Origin: CAZCDS01 sp964497585
Lineage (GTDB): Bacteria > Desulfobacterota > Desulfomonilia > Desulfomonilales > Desulfomonilaceae
NCBI GenBank assembly: GCA_964497585.1
Contig: CAZCDS010000081.1
Location: 1 to 27,618, forward strand
DNA: 27,618 nt
Direction of reading: 5' to 3'
Shown here: positions 16,240 to 25,037 of the stretch, one piece after another
How the letters are laid out: each line of letters starts with the position of its first letter
Numbering within the stretch: the stretch's first letter is position 1
The notes under the pieces: model-generated
What the model saw: only the letters and a program-made list of their open reading frames with translations
Told to the model about the DNA's origin: nothing
The model's database searches: none
Made by a program: the position numbers and the translations under genes

Positions 16240-16392
16240 ATGAACAAGAACAGACCCGGAAGTCAACACTCGAGCAACTCGGCTATCTCCACCGCAGGCG
16301 CGGGAGCGCCTGCCTTTCTCAGCCGAAGACCCGTCCGGGCCGACTTCGGTTGTCGGTGTTCCAGTCAGCTCGGAAACAATGTGAAGCGGTGA
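16240..16392 (+). CDS. Possible 50-residue leader ORF
   Basis: ATG 16240 follows AGGAG with no spacing, at the predicted transcription start, so translation would be almost leaderless. The frame runs 50 codons to TGA 16390-16392. The peptide begins MNKNRPGSQHSSNSAIST, has no recognisable domain, and its coding region contains the GNRA-capped hairpin. It has no run of regulatory codons (one Thr only), so amino-acid attenuation is not supported. It could equally be non-coding leader. Confidence 0.2.
   Translation: MNKNRPGSQHSSNSAISTAGAGAPAFLSRRPVRADFGCRCSSQLGNNVKR
16294..16313 (+). terminator. Hairpin with GGGA tetraloop, possible attenuator
   Basis: GCAGGCGC (16294-16301) pairs with GCGCCTGC (16306-16313) around GGGA, a GNRA-type tetraloop, and is followed by CTTTCTC. 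It lies about 55-70 nt after the predicted promoter start and about 120 bases before the ABM gene, where a premature terminator or attenuator would sit. The U-run is short. Confidence 0.45.
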
Positions 16393-16431
16393 TGTCGCGG
16401 GGAACGGAACATCGCCAGAGGGAGGGAGCCA

Positions 16432-16737
16432 ATGGCCGTAAAAGTCTTGATCACGAGGCACTTCAAAGAGGACAAGCTCAACGAGGCTCACGCACTGCTC
16501 ATGCAGCTCAGATCCCTGGCCACTGTGCAACCCGGATATATTTCAGGCCAAACCCTCATCAGCACTCAAGAGCCGAACAAGCTTGTGGTCGTGAGCACCT
16601 GGGCTGGCCCCGGCGCCTGGAAGCAATGGGAAGCAAATGAGAGGCGGCGGGGATTCACCAGGAATATGGCGGAGTTCCTCCAGGCACCAGAGTCTACGGA
16701 AGTCTTCCTGGCCGGCGTCCAGGCTGACGAAGTGTAG
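16432..16737 (+). CDS. Antibiotic biosynthesis monooxygenase (ABM)-fold small protein
   Basis: 101-residue dimeric ferredoxin-like-fold protein. The N-terminal strand KVLITRHFKEDK, the helix LNEAHALLMQLRSLATVQPGYISGQTL and the central strand NKLVVVSTWAGPGAWKQWEANERRR follow the ABM pattern, in which a conserved Trp sits in the strand before the second helix. Members include quinol monooxygenases, haem-degrading enzymes and many proteins of unknown role. There is no signal peptide. GGAGGGAG lies before ATG 16432. The threonine synthase starts 98 bases downstream on the same strand. The substrate cannot be told from the sequence. Confidence 0.82.
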   Translation: MAVKVLITRHFKEDKLNEAHALLMQLRSLATVQPGYISGQTLISTQEPNKLVVVSTWAGPGAWKQWEANERRRGFTRNMAEFLQAPESTEVFLAGVQADEV

Positions 16738-16835
16738 ACGGGGCTCACTTTCACCATATTTGCCCATGCTGAGAGACCCGGCGCGCACGTCAAATCTGCG
16801 AAGGGATTATATCGTTCTCAAATTGACGAGGTATT

Positions 16836-18104
<1,269 letters not shown>

Positions 18105-18180
18105 TCTCCACGTGGGAGACTACTTCCGAAGCGGGATTTCGCCTCATTCTCAACGCGTGGGAACGAAACGATGTCCGCAA

Positions 18181-19170
18181 TCATGCGCTGTCTGAGACGT
18201 AGATTATCTTGCTCCCTTGCGGCTCGAATTGAAAAGGAAGTTCCTGTAAAGATGAGAGCGCGTCTCTGACTCTATTCTGATTCTGTTTCTCAACATAGAA
18301 GAGCAGAAAACCGCCACCGCCCGCGCCGAGAAGCTTACCTCCGATCGCGCCTGCCGCACGCGCCGATTCGTAGAGATTGTTGATCTCGTCGTCAGTAATC
18401 GTGTCGACGAGTGTGCGTTTGAGCAGCCATCCCTCGTGGAGCAGCTCGCCAAAGCTATTGAGCGAACGCCCGACTCTGAGTGTTTCAAGAGCCTGCGGTA
18501 CGAGGTCTCGCATCTGGGTGAGCACGTCCATCTTGCGGTCGGTACTGGCTTGCTGTTTCACCAGAATGTCGCCCGCGCGCCGGGTCTTTCCCGTGTAGAA
18601 CATCAGGAGATTGTCCTGAAGAGCGGCCTTGGTCTCGAGCTCACACACCACCGGATCGACGAAAACGGTCTCGTCCGGGTTGAATCGGATACGGCATATT
18701 CCACCGTATGCCGCTATATATTGGTCCTGTTTCCCTATTGGGTCGCCGAGGCGGCTGATCTCGATTTCACACGCTTCTCGGGCAAGGCGTTCCGCGGACG
18801 CGTACTCTCCCTTGAAAGTATGCAGTGCATGAAGCAGGCCCACCGCATACGTACTCGAGGACCCGAGACCCGTACCCGCAGGAATGTCGGCCATCGACGT
18901 TATCTCCACTCTGTCAACCACTCCGGTCATCTTCATTGCTTCCCGGATGATAGGGTGATGCACGTCGTCAACCGAATCGACGAGTTCGGTCTTGGAGTAC
19001 TTCAGCAGGATTCGATGATCGAAATAGCGGGTAAGGTGATTGACCGTGATGTACACATACTTGTTCACCGCGGCGCTTACCACCGCGCCCTGCTGCTTGC
19101 GGTAATAGGCCGGCAGATCGGTGCCTCCCCCGCAGAAGCTTACGCGCAGAGGTGTGCGGGAAATGATCAT
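18181..19170 (-). CDS. GHMP kinase, D-glycero-D-manno-heptose 7-phosphate kinase-like
   Basis: 329-residue sugar kinase. Landmarks: IISRTPLRVSFCGGGTDLPAY at the N-terminus, the ATP-binding motif GTGLGSSSTYAVGLL near 98-112, RLGDPIGKQDQYIAAYGG near 145-162, and the C-terminal GGKLLGAGGGGFLLF motif. This pattern fits HddA-type kinases, which phosphorylate heptose-7-phosphate for GDP-heptose made for S-layer, capsule or O-antigen, and also related fucose kinase-like GHMP enzymes. No gmhA, gmhB or hddC gene is in the window. ATG 19170 follows GAGGTG. A promoter about 240 nt upstream and a strong inverted repeat in the leader suggest regulation at the RNA level. Confidence 0.85.
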   Translation of the reverse strand: MIISRTPLRVSFCGGGTDLPAYYRKQQGAVVSAAVNKYVYITVNHLTRYFDHRILLKYSKTELVDSVDDVHHPIIREAMKMTGVVDRVEITSMADIPAGTGLGSSSTYAVGLLHALHTFKGEYASAERLAREACEIEISRLGDPIGKQDQYIAAYGGICRIRFNPDETVFVDPVVCELETKAALQDNLLMFYTGKTRRAGDILVKQQASTDRKMDVLTQMRDLVPQALETLRVGRSLNSFGELLHEGWLLKRTLVDTITDDEINNLYESARAAGAIGGKLLGAGGGGFLLFYVEKQNQNRVRDALSSLQELPFQFEPQGSKIIYVSDSA

Positions 19171-19306
19171 GATTCACCTCTATGATCGTCTTGTCCGAAG
19201 AATGCTGAGTAAAGATCCCTGAAGAGCTGAGTGTTTTGCCGGGTAGTGAAGCTGTAATGCGGTTCGGATTCGCATTGCGGGAACCGGGTGAAGGCGATGA
19301 TGTATG

Positions 19307-19357
19307 CCCCGTCCCAGGAAACCGCACACCGGACAATAGTGTTTCCCCAGGACGGGG
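19307..19357 (-). repeat. Two-tier inverted repeat in the leader of the GHMP kinase
   Basis: Outer arms CCCCGTCC (19307-19314) and GGACGGGG (19350-19357), inner arms GGAAAC (19317-19322) and GTTTCC (19341-19346). A small internal loop separates the tiers and an 18-base apical loop closes the structure. It is 14 bp of pairing without a T-run on either strand, so it is more like an RNA structural element than a terminator. It lies about 140-190 nt upstream of the kinase start. Confidence 0.6.
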
Positions 19358-19418
19358 TACCCTCAACCCTCCTGATACATTCGACAGAAAAAGCATTCCG
19401 GATGCGGTGAAGCCGAAG

Positions 19419-19446
19419 CATATAGGCAAACCGGCGAGGTGGTCAA
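19419..19446 (-). promoter_or_regulatory. Candidate promoter of the GHMP kinase
   Basis: On the minus strand TTGACC (19441-19446), 16-base spacer, TATATG (19419-19424). The expected start near 19411 gives a roughly 240-nt leader that includes the two-tier inverted repeat. Confidence 0.45.
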
Positions 19447-19748
19447 GAGTTTTTTGCTTACCCCCAGGAATGCCGACGTTATACCGCAGGGTTATGGTCC
19501 GCTTCGGGTACGGATTCACACTATTTGCGCGCGTTTTTCCCTCACCCCCGGTACTCATACCAAGGCGCTGGTAAGCAGGTGACAAGGGCTCTTGCCGTGG
19601 GATTGCCCACACCTGTTTGCAGAAAAGTGGGGACGCCTGCCACAGAGATCCTGCGCCTGTGGCGCTGTGAGCACCGCCATGATGAGACTGGCCTCACTCC
19701 ATATCCGGGAGGGCAAGCAGGTTGGTTGCCAAGAGTGTGCCAATCGTA

Positions 19749-21845
19749 TCACGACAGTCCACGTAGCGGCTCTGTCGGCCGCAGCAGACCAACCCTGAAG
19801 AACCGACGTATTTCCGGGGAGACGAATGTGAACCGGATAACCGCTTCTGTGTGATCTTGTGCGGAATTGATAGAGATCACTTTGGCAAACACTTCTCCCA
19901 CGGTTTCTCCCCTCTCCTCGTCGAGCAGCTCGATCTTGATTTCTTCCCGGGGGTCCAATTCCTCCGGCAGAACGATCACCGCGGATCGTTCGGAAAGGTG
20001 TGTTATCCACGCCTCGCCGGATTTGTGCGTCACGATTTTGCCATGGAGGTTGCCGATTCTCACCGGTATCTTTTTGACAATGGGCGAGGGTTGCTCGAGC
20101 GTTTCGGGCAGCTTTACCGAGTACGTGCCCGAAATACCGCGCACGTCGTACAGATTGACCGTCCCATGCAACCCTTTCATCTCGACGCGAACGACATCTC
20201 GGATCTCTACGATATCGCGCACCCTGTCATACGCGGACTGACTAATGAGGACCTGCCCGCCCAGGGTATATGATTCTATACGCCCCGTGAAATTCACTTC
20301 CGAACCCACGACGCCGTACTTGGTTCGCCGCTCGGAACCTATATTTCCAACGACAACCTTACCGGCGTTGATCCCGATACCCATTTCGAGTCGGGGTAGG
20401 CCGTCGCTCTCATTCATTTGATTAATGGAATCCATGGCCGCTTGCATCTGAAGAGCGCAAGCCACGGCTCGTTCCACGTGGTCATCCATATGCGTCGGCG
20501 CGCCAAAGACCGCGAGTATTCCGTCTCCCACAATTTCGTCAACCGTCCCCTGGTGATCGAGCAAGATTTCGACCATCCTGCCCAGGTACCGATTGAGCAG
20601 CGCGAGTATTCGTTCAGGGGGCATGCCGACCGTATGGGCCGTGAAGCCCCTCAGATCGGACATAAGTAGTGATACTTCCCGAATCTCGCCCCCAAGACTC
20701 AGGCCGTCTTCCGATTCAAGCAACTGGTCGACCACCTCCTGCGCAAGATAACGACCGAAGGTATTCCTGATGAAGTCCCTCTGGCGGAGCCCCTCGGCCA
20801 TCCTATTGAAAGACTCCACGAGTTTGCCCACTTCATCGCGGCCAGGAGCAGGGAGACTCTGTTCGTAGTCTCCCTGACTGAGCCGCTCCGATGCCTCGGC
20901 GAGCATTTTGACTGGGCCGACAATCCGGTTGGCCATCTTCACGAGAATAATCGAAAGCAGCACCACAGCAACCAGTCCCAATAGGAAATGCGCAGCCCAC
21001 AGGGTGAAGATCGGAATGAGCGCCTCCTGGAGCGGAACCGAGAAGCCTACGTAGATGTCTTCGAGCGAGCACTCCTGAAAACCACCATAGGAGAGCACCC
21101 CGTTGGACTCTCCAATATCGAAATGGGTTTTCTTCCCCGCGGTCACCGCGTTCATCATTTCCCTGTAGAGCTCACCGCGGGAGCCCGCCAGACTCTTGTC
21201 TCGCACGGCCGAATCGCTACCCAGTACCAACCGCCCGTGCCGGGTAAAGACAAACAGGGAAGCCCCCTTGTATTCCTTATATAGCTTGATCTGACTGAGC
21301 TTTTCCTGGATCGTTGTCAGCGGCACTTCATATCCGATCACGCTCTTCAGGCTGCCGTCGGTGCCGGTCACCCTCAGGGCCACGGTGACGACTCTACGCC
21401 CTGTCAGCATTGAGCGACGTAAGGCTATCACGATGGGTCGTGGGCTTTCCGCGGCTCGTCGATACCAGAGTTCCTTTCGGGGGTCATAATCACGGGGAAG
21501 CTCCCGGGCCGGAAGGCTGCTCACAAAACGACCGTCAGGGAATCCCACGAAGATCGCGTTCGTGAGGAGGTCCGGTTTCATTTCCTTAAGTAGTTTTCCC
21601 ACCTCCCTGCGACTGACGGGAAACGAACGTTCGAGTGCAGCCAGATTCAGCAATGTTTGAACGCCCCTCCATGCGCCCGTCTCGAACTGATCCACCGCCT
21701 GCTGAAGTGAAATTGCGGAACGTTTGACCATTTCTTCGAGCAGCATGTTTCGCGCGATGTAGTACGATACGATGCCGGTAACCGTCATGATTGCGATCAC
21801 CGGCAAGAGAACATAGACAAGGAACTTCGTACGAAGTCGTTTCAT
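19749..21845 (-). CDS. Membrane class III nucleotide cyclase with HAMP and degenerate PilZ-like C-terminus
   Basis: 698-residue signalling protein. Membrane segments lie near residues 8-30 and 275-303; the periplasmic sensor between them looks like a dCache/Cache domain. A HAMP domain (about 304-357) leads to the class III cyclase domain (about 388-570). Metal-binding Asp residues are D397 (MSDLRGFT) and D441 (VGDGILAVFGAP); the transition-state Asn/Arg are N518 and R522. The purine-selecting position that is Lys in adenylyl cyclases is E437 (VDEIVGD), and the second selector is G511 (KYGVVGS). Glu there is the guanylyl-cyclase state, so cGMP production is possible. A C-terminal segment (about 590-685) has PilZ-like strand patterns (HLSERSAVIVLPEELDPREE) but lacks a clean RxxxR and D/NxSxxG. 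The start overlaps the icd stop by 4 bases (ATGA). Confidence 0.9.
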   Translation of the reverse strand: MKRLRTKFLVYVLLPVIAIMTVTGIVSYYIARNMLLEEMVKRSAISLQQAVDQFETGAWRGVQTLLNLAALERSFPVSRREVGKLLKEMKPDLLTNAIFVGFPDGRFVSSLPARELPRDYDPRKELWYRRAAESPRPIVIALRRSMLTGRRVVTVALRVTGTDGSLKSVIGYEVPLTTIQEKLSQIKLYKEYKGASLFVFTRHGRLVLGSDSAVRDKSLAGSRGELYREMMNAVTAGKKTHFDIGESNGVLSYGGFQECSLEDIYVGFSVPLQEALIPIFTLWAAHFLLGLVAVVLLSIILVKMANRIVGPVKMLAEASERLSQGDYEQSLPAPGRDEVGKLVESFNRMAEGLRQRDFIRNTFGRYLAQEVVDQLLESEDGLSLGGEIREVSLLMSDLRGFTAHTVGMPPERILALLNRYLGRMVEILLDHQGTVDEIVGDGILAVFGAPTHMDDHVERAVACALQMQAAMDSINQMNESDGLPRLEMGIGINAGKVVVGNIGSERRTKYGVVGSEVNFTGRIESYTLGGQVLISQSAYDRVRDIVEIRDVVRVEMKGLHGTVNLYDVRGISGTYSVKLPETLEQPSPIVKKIPVRIGNLHGKIVTHKSGEAWITHLSERSAVIVLPEELDPREEIKIELLDEERGETVGEVFAKVISINSAQDHTEAVIRFTFVSPEIRRFFRVGLLRPTEPLRGLS

Positions 21846-23113
21846 AGTCTCTTCATTTGCTCCACCACCGCTCTGCCGAAACCGGAACAGGACACTTCGG
21901 TCGCGGCCGGCATGAGCCTGGCAAGGTCATAGGTAACGGTTCCCGCCTGGATGGCTGCTGATATTCCCCTTTCGATAAGATCCGCTTCTTCGTGCCATCC
22001 GATATGATCCAGCATCATTGCTCCGGAAAGAAGCATGGAACCTGGGTTAACCTTGTCCTGGCCGGCGTACTTCGGAGCACTCCCATGGGTGGCCTCGAAG
22101 ATCGCGCAGGAATCTCCGATGTTCGCGCCCGGCGCCATGCCGAGTCCCCCCACCTGGGCAGCCAGGGCATCGGACAAGTAGTCTCCGTTAAGGTTCGGTG
22201 TGGCAAGTACGCCGTATTCCTTGGGCCTCAAGAGAACCTGCTGGAACATGGCGTCCGCGATGCGATCGTTCATAAGGATCTTGCCCTCGGGGATTTGACC
22301 TCCGTGCCTTTGGGCCACCTCATCCTCAAAGACAACGAGATCCGGAAATTCATCCCGGGCCAGCTCGTAGCCCCAATCCCTGAAAGCCCCCTCGGTGAAC
22401 TTCATGATGTTTCCCTTGTGCACCAGAGTCATCCGTTTACGTCCCTTGTCCCGTGCAAATCGTATCGCGCGTCTCACAAGCCTTTTTGTCGCGGTTGCGC
22501 TCATGGGCTTGATGCCTACTCCGGAGGCTTCATCCAGGCTGATTCCCAGAGTGCTCTTGAGGAAGCCTATCACCTGCGCGGACTCCCGGGTTCCGGATTT
22601 CCATTCGATCCCCGCGTACACATCTTCAGTATTCTCCCTGAAGACAACCATGTCCACATCCTCGGGTCGCTTCACCGGCGACGGGGTTCCCGGAATGTAC
22701 TTCACGGGACGCACGCACGCGTACAGGTCGAGCTTCTGCCTGAGGGTAACGTTGAGACTGCGAAAACCGCCCCCCACAGGAGTGGTCAAAGGTCCCTTGA
22801 TAACGACAACCGCCCTTTCAATTGCGTCGAACACAGCCTCGTGCAGATGCACACCGTGCTTTCGAAAGGACGACTCACCTGCTGGAATCTCCCACCAATA
22901 GATTTTCCTCTTTCCTTCGGATACGATGCCGACAGCCTGCTCCAAGACCGGTCGAGCCGCGGCCCATAGGTCCGGTCCCACTCCGTCCCCCTCAATGAAT
23001 CCGATGATAGGATTGTCAGGAACGCTGAGGGTACCTGATTCTCCGGCCCCGCGGGTACGGTCACGAGTGATCCATTCTCCCTGATCGGGAGCGGACGTGA
23101 TTACATGGTTCAT
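21842..23113 (-). CDS. icd: NADP-dependent isocitrate dehydrogenase
   Basis: 423 residues from ATG 23113, preceded by CGGAG. The longer open frame upstream overlaps the end of prmA and is not needed. The enzyme converts isocitrate to 2-oxoglutarate plus CO2 in the TCA cycle. E. coli Icd-like motifs run throughout: LTTPVGGGFRSLNVTLRQ (with the regulatory Ser of the substrate pocket), VFRENTEDVYAGIEW, TLVHKGNIMKFTEGAF, NLNGDYLSDALAAQVGG and GSAPKYAGQDKVNPGS. Lys-Tyr in APKYAG and Tyr/Arg in TVTYDLARLM are the NADP-selecting residues, so NADP specificity is expected. It lies 61 bases after prmA and overlaps the cyclase gene by 4 bases, so all three probably form one transcript. Confidence 0.95.
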   Translation of the reverse strand: MNHVITSAPDQGEWITRDRTRGAGESGTLSVPDNPIIGFIEGDGVGPDLWAAARPVLEQAVGIVSEGKRKIYWWEIPAGESSFRKHGVHLHEAVFDAIERAVVVIKGPLTTPVGGGFRSLNVTLRQKLDLYACVRPVKYIPGTPSPVKRPEDVDMVVFRENTEDVYAGIEWKSGTRESAQVIGFLKSTLGISLDEASGVGIKPMSATATKRLVRRAIRFARDKGRKRMTLVHKGNIMKFTEGAFRDWGYELARDEFPDLVVFEDEVAQRHGGQIPEGKILMNDRIADAMFQQVLLRPKEYGVLATPNLNGDYLSDALAAQVGGLGMAPGANIGDSCAIFEATHGSAPKYAGQDKVNPGSMLLSGAMMLDHIGWHEEADLIERGISAAIQAGTVTYDLARLMPAATEVSCSGFGRAVVEQMKRL

Positions 23114-23174
23114 CCTGTACGCTCCGTCGATACGATGTCCGCCGCAAACGGCTCCGCCTATAGTAAATCTCCGC

Positions 23175-23993
23175 CTACTCCGGTGGAAGCTCGTCCTTTG
23201 CCATCCCAAAGGTGACCCAATGTGGCGCGGCGCTCTCATTTAAGATTGTGTAACCTTGTTCCTGAAGAAGTTCTTTGAGCACTTCTCCCTGGTCTTTATT
23301 AACGCCGGACACGATCCAAAATTTGTGCAGCTTGGCACCCCGCAGGGTGCACAGCTCTCTCAATACGTGAAAGGGCAAATTGGCCGCTACAACATCAAAG
23401 GGTTGGTCGACAAACAGTCGAGCCTCTCCTTCTCGCACCTCTATCGCTTCACCAAGCGAATTAATTTCCACGTTACGGCGAGCGGTGTTTACTGCCAGCC
23501 GGTTCTTATCAACCGCGACAACGCGCTGCACGCCCATCTTGGTTGCGGCCAGAGCGAGGATTCCCGTTCCGGTCCCCAGGTCAAGCAGCGAGGATACCTT
23601 GGTTCGCCTGATAATTCTATTCAAAAGATGCAGACAGGCAATAGTTGTAGGATGACTGCCGTCTCCGAAGACAACCGACGGATCCAAGAGAAGCGCATCT
23701 GGCGGAGCATTTTCATGGTCCGGTGGAACGAAACTTACACCGGCTATTTCTATGCCGCGGGGCGGAATCCCCGTCTGCCAGTCGTCATAGCGCATAACGT
23801 GGAGCGAGCTGACGCTTCCTCCGACTTCGCGTATGACACTCTGCACGTAGGTATCTTCCTCACGAAGGAAGAACAGATAAACAAATTCCTCCTCGTTCCA
23901 GAGTCCGACAAACGAAGGAGGAACAGGAGGCAGACGATCGCCTGGATCACCCCGGATCTCGTAAATATACAACAGATCGTCCGGGGCAATCAT
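23175..23993 (-). CDS. prmA: Ribosomal protein L11 methyltransferase-like (PrmA family)
   Basis: 272-residue SAM-dependent methyltransferase. An N-terminal substrate-recognition region (about 1-95) is followed by the family signature DPSVVFGDGSHPTT (near 105-118; the usual form is DPGxAFGTGxHPTT), SAM motif I LLDLGTGTGILALAA, the acidic end of strand 2 in AVDKN, and ANLPFHVL at the catalytic (N/D)PP(Y/F)-like position. Known PrmA methylates L11 on the ribosome. The signature is slightly divergent (FGDGS), so another protein target is possible. The start at ATG 23993 has AGGAAG upstream. A 195-base gap separates it from the HTH gene; two CGCGCAGGCT direct repeats lie there. Confidence 0.82.
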   Translation of the reverse strand: MIAPDDLLYIYEIRGDPGDRLPPVPPSFVGLWNEEEFVYLFFLREEDTYVQSVIREVGGSVSSLHVMRYDDWQTGIPPRGIEIAGVSFVPPDHENAPPDALLLDPSVVFGDGSHPTTIACLHLLNRIIRRTKVSSLLDLGTGTGILALAATKMGVQRVVAVDKNRLAVNTARRNVEINSLGEAIEVREGEARLFVDQPFDVVAANLPFHVLRELCTLRGAKLHKFWIVSGVNKDQGEVLKELLQEQGYTILNESAAPHWVTFGMAKDELPPE

Positions 23994-24078
23994 GAGTGGC
24001 GCTTCTTCCTGAGGGAGAAGGAATGGTCCTACCCATTACCCAGGCCGGCGGGCCGGTCTGCCCGCTCTGCACGTAATA

Positions 24079-24127
24079 CGCGCAGGCTACTCCGGCAGAC
24101 GGCAAACCACACACCTTCGCGCAGGCT
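24079..24127. repeat. Two 10-bp direct repeats upstream of prmA
   Basis: CGCGCAGGCT occurs at 24079-24088 and 24118-24127, 39 bases start to start, in the 194-base gap before prmA on the minus strand. The spacing is near four helical turns, compatible with a regulator binding on one face. The same gap also holds an imperfect hairpin at 24041-24060. Confidence 0.4.
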
Positions 24128-24187
24128 GACGGCCACACGCACCCTGCACGCGCGAAATCTCTCTACTGGCGACCCGGCCGTTAAACC

Positions 24188-24793
24188 CTAGGACTCGAAC
24201 TGAGAAAGATTGACTTCTATGCTCACATAGAGCTCAACCGCGTCAATCACATCCCTCTTGGCCCGAGCCAACCCGGCAACTTCCGCGGGGGTGAGATGTT
24301 CTCGATCAAGAAGCGTCTTGATTCTGTCGTTTATCTCAATTAAGTGTTCGGGTGAAGCCAGTTGTCGGATGTCAATTGCAGGGGCCTTTTTTTCCGGAAC
24401 AGGAGCTTTGGCCGGGGTAACGGGAGCTTTCTTCTCCGCCGGTGGAGCGGCCTTGGCCTGTTTGCTCCAATTGTCCAGATCTTTCCATTTGGCGATCGTC
24501 GCCGGACTCACCCCTACTCTTTGAGCCAGTTCCTTGTTTGTGATGTTTCCGCCGGAATCGAGGAACAGCTTCAATGCCTTGTCGCGATGGGCTTTCTTCC
24601 TGACCACTCCACTTGGCCTTTTGGTTGCCGGCCTTTCTTGTTTCTTGAGTTCCTGATCCCACTTGTTCTCTTTTTTCCACCGCCCCACTGTAAGTGGGTT
24701 CACCTTCACAGCGTCGGCGATGTCTTTGTTGGTGATTTTGCCCTTAGCCTTCAGGAACATTTTCAATGCTTTTTCTCGGGCCTCTTTCTTCAT
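24188..24793 (-). CDS. Tandem terminase-small-subunit-like HTH protein
   Basis: 201 residues, with GGGAGG and AAGGA just before ATG 24793. Two similar N-terminal modules are visible: residues about 1-48 (ALKMFLKAKGKITNKDIAD, then VNPLTVGRWKKENKW) and about 66-112 (ALKLFLDSGGNITNKELAQ, then VSPATIAKWKDLDNW). Each resembles the HTH that opens PBSX-type phage terminase small subunits (NkdIA...tV.kWKk...W). A Lys/Ala/Pro-rich linker (about 113-140) joins a helical C-terminal domain (about 141-201). No large terminase or any other phage gene is nearby, so a DNA packaging role is unlikely. A stand-alone DNA-binding protein is the better reading. The function is unknown. Confidence 0.8.
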   Translation of the reverse strand: MKKEAREKALKMFLKAKGKITNKDIADAVKVNPLTVGRWKKENKWDQELKKQERPATKRPSGVVRKKAHRDKALKLFLDSGGNITNKELAQRVGVSPATIAKWKDLDNWSKQAKAAPPAEKKAPVTPAKAPVPEKKAPAIDIRQLASPEHLIEINDRIKTLLDREHLTPAEVAGLARAKRDVIDAVELYVSIEVNLSQFES

Positions 24794-24830
24794 TCCTTAT
24801 TCCTCCCATTCTGGTGCCAATCTCGATGGC

Positions 24831-25037
24831 TCAGGATATTGCCGAAAATGGAGACTCCCTAGGCGAATTATACTGCGGTTTAAAAAACTGATAACATAGT
24901 TTCTCAGTCAATGCAAAAATATTTTGTGATTCTCCATGCTTTTTTGCCTCGAGGGCTGCACTTTCCAGAATGAACTGACATTGAGGATAGAACCGGAGTG
25001 AGAGTTCAGCGTGAACCCGGCCGGCTAAACAACCCAC
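24831..25037 (-). CDS. Possible small protein or gene remnant
   Basis: 68-residue frame from GTG 25037 with GGGAG 8 bases upstream. The sequence (AELSLRFYPQCQFILESAALEAKKHG..., ending FKPQYNSPRESPFSAIS) has a protein-like composition with a helical middle, unlike the Arg/Ser-rich shadow frames. The frame upstream of it ending near 25025 (SDVVINDASVWEPALW) also looks protein-like in another phase, so this may be the tail of a frameshifted old gene. Its 3' third overlaps the promoter of the tandem-HTH gene. The family is not recognised. Confidence 0.3.
   Translation of the reverse strand: MGCLAGRVHAELSLRFYPQCQFILESAALEAKKHGESQNIFALTEKLCYQFFKPQYNSPRESPFSAIS
24867..24894 (-). promoter_or_regulatory. 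Promoter of the tandem-HTH gene
   Basis: On the minus strand a perfect TATAAT (24867-24872) is preceded, after 16 bases, by TTATCA (24889-24894; four of six -35 matches). The expected start near 24860 gives a leader of about 67 nt. The surrounding segment is AT-rich compared with the rest of the window. Confidence 0.55.

Larger units (their letters stand above)
15995..16431. other. 437-base leader/intergenic region before the ABM gene
   Basis: Contains the repeat at 16001-16036, a promoter at 16207-16234, a short ORF (16240-16392) and a strong hairpin (16294-16313). The longer open frame at 16086-16640 is out of frame with the ABM gene, overlaps it and lacks recognisable motifs, so it is left out. 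Confidence 0.5.
19171..19748. other. 578-base gap upstream of the GHMP kinase, with promoter and structured leader
   Basis: No protein gene could be supported; open frames here run into neighbouring genes out of frame and lack ribosome sites. The region holds the inverted-repeat element at 19307-19357, overlapping small repeats near 19257-19287 (AATGCG/CGCATT and CGGTTC/GAACCG), a minus-strand promoter at 19419-19446, and a 6-bp CCACAG/CTGTGG hairpin around 19638-19660 that could lie in the 3' end of the cyclase transcript. Confidence 0.5.

Noticed and set aside
16240..16392. Threonine attenuator leader peptide upstream of the thrC region
   Set aside because: The short ORF contains only one Thr codon and no run of Thr or Ile codons, so classic amino-acid attenuation is not supported.
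16086..16640. 184-codon plus-strand frame overlapping the ABM gene
   Set aside because: It shares DNA with a well-supported gene in another frame, lacks a ribosome site and has low-complexity Arg/Gly-rich composition.
19167..19421. 84-codon minus-strand frame upstream of the GHMP kinase
   Set aside because: It has a protein-like stretch but no ribosome site or good start, it spans the inverted repeat, and it ends overlapping the kinase start. Leader RNA explains it better.
19419..19450. c-di-GMP (GEMM) riboswitch suggested by GGCAAACC at 19425-19432
   Set aside because: The downstream conserved GACGCAAAGCC and the second stem are missing, and the orientation (plus strand) leads to no gene.
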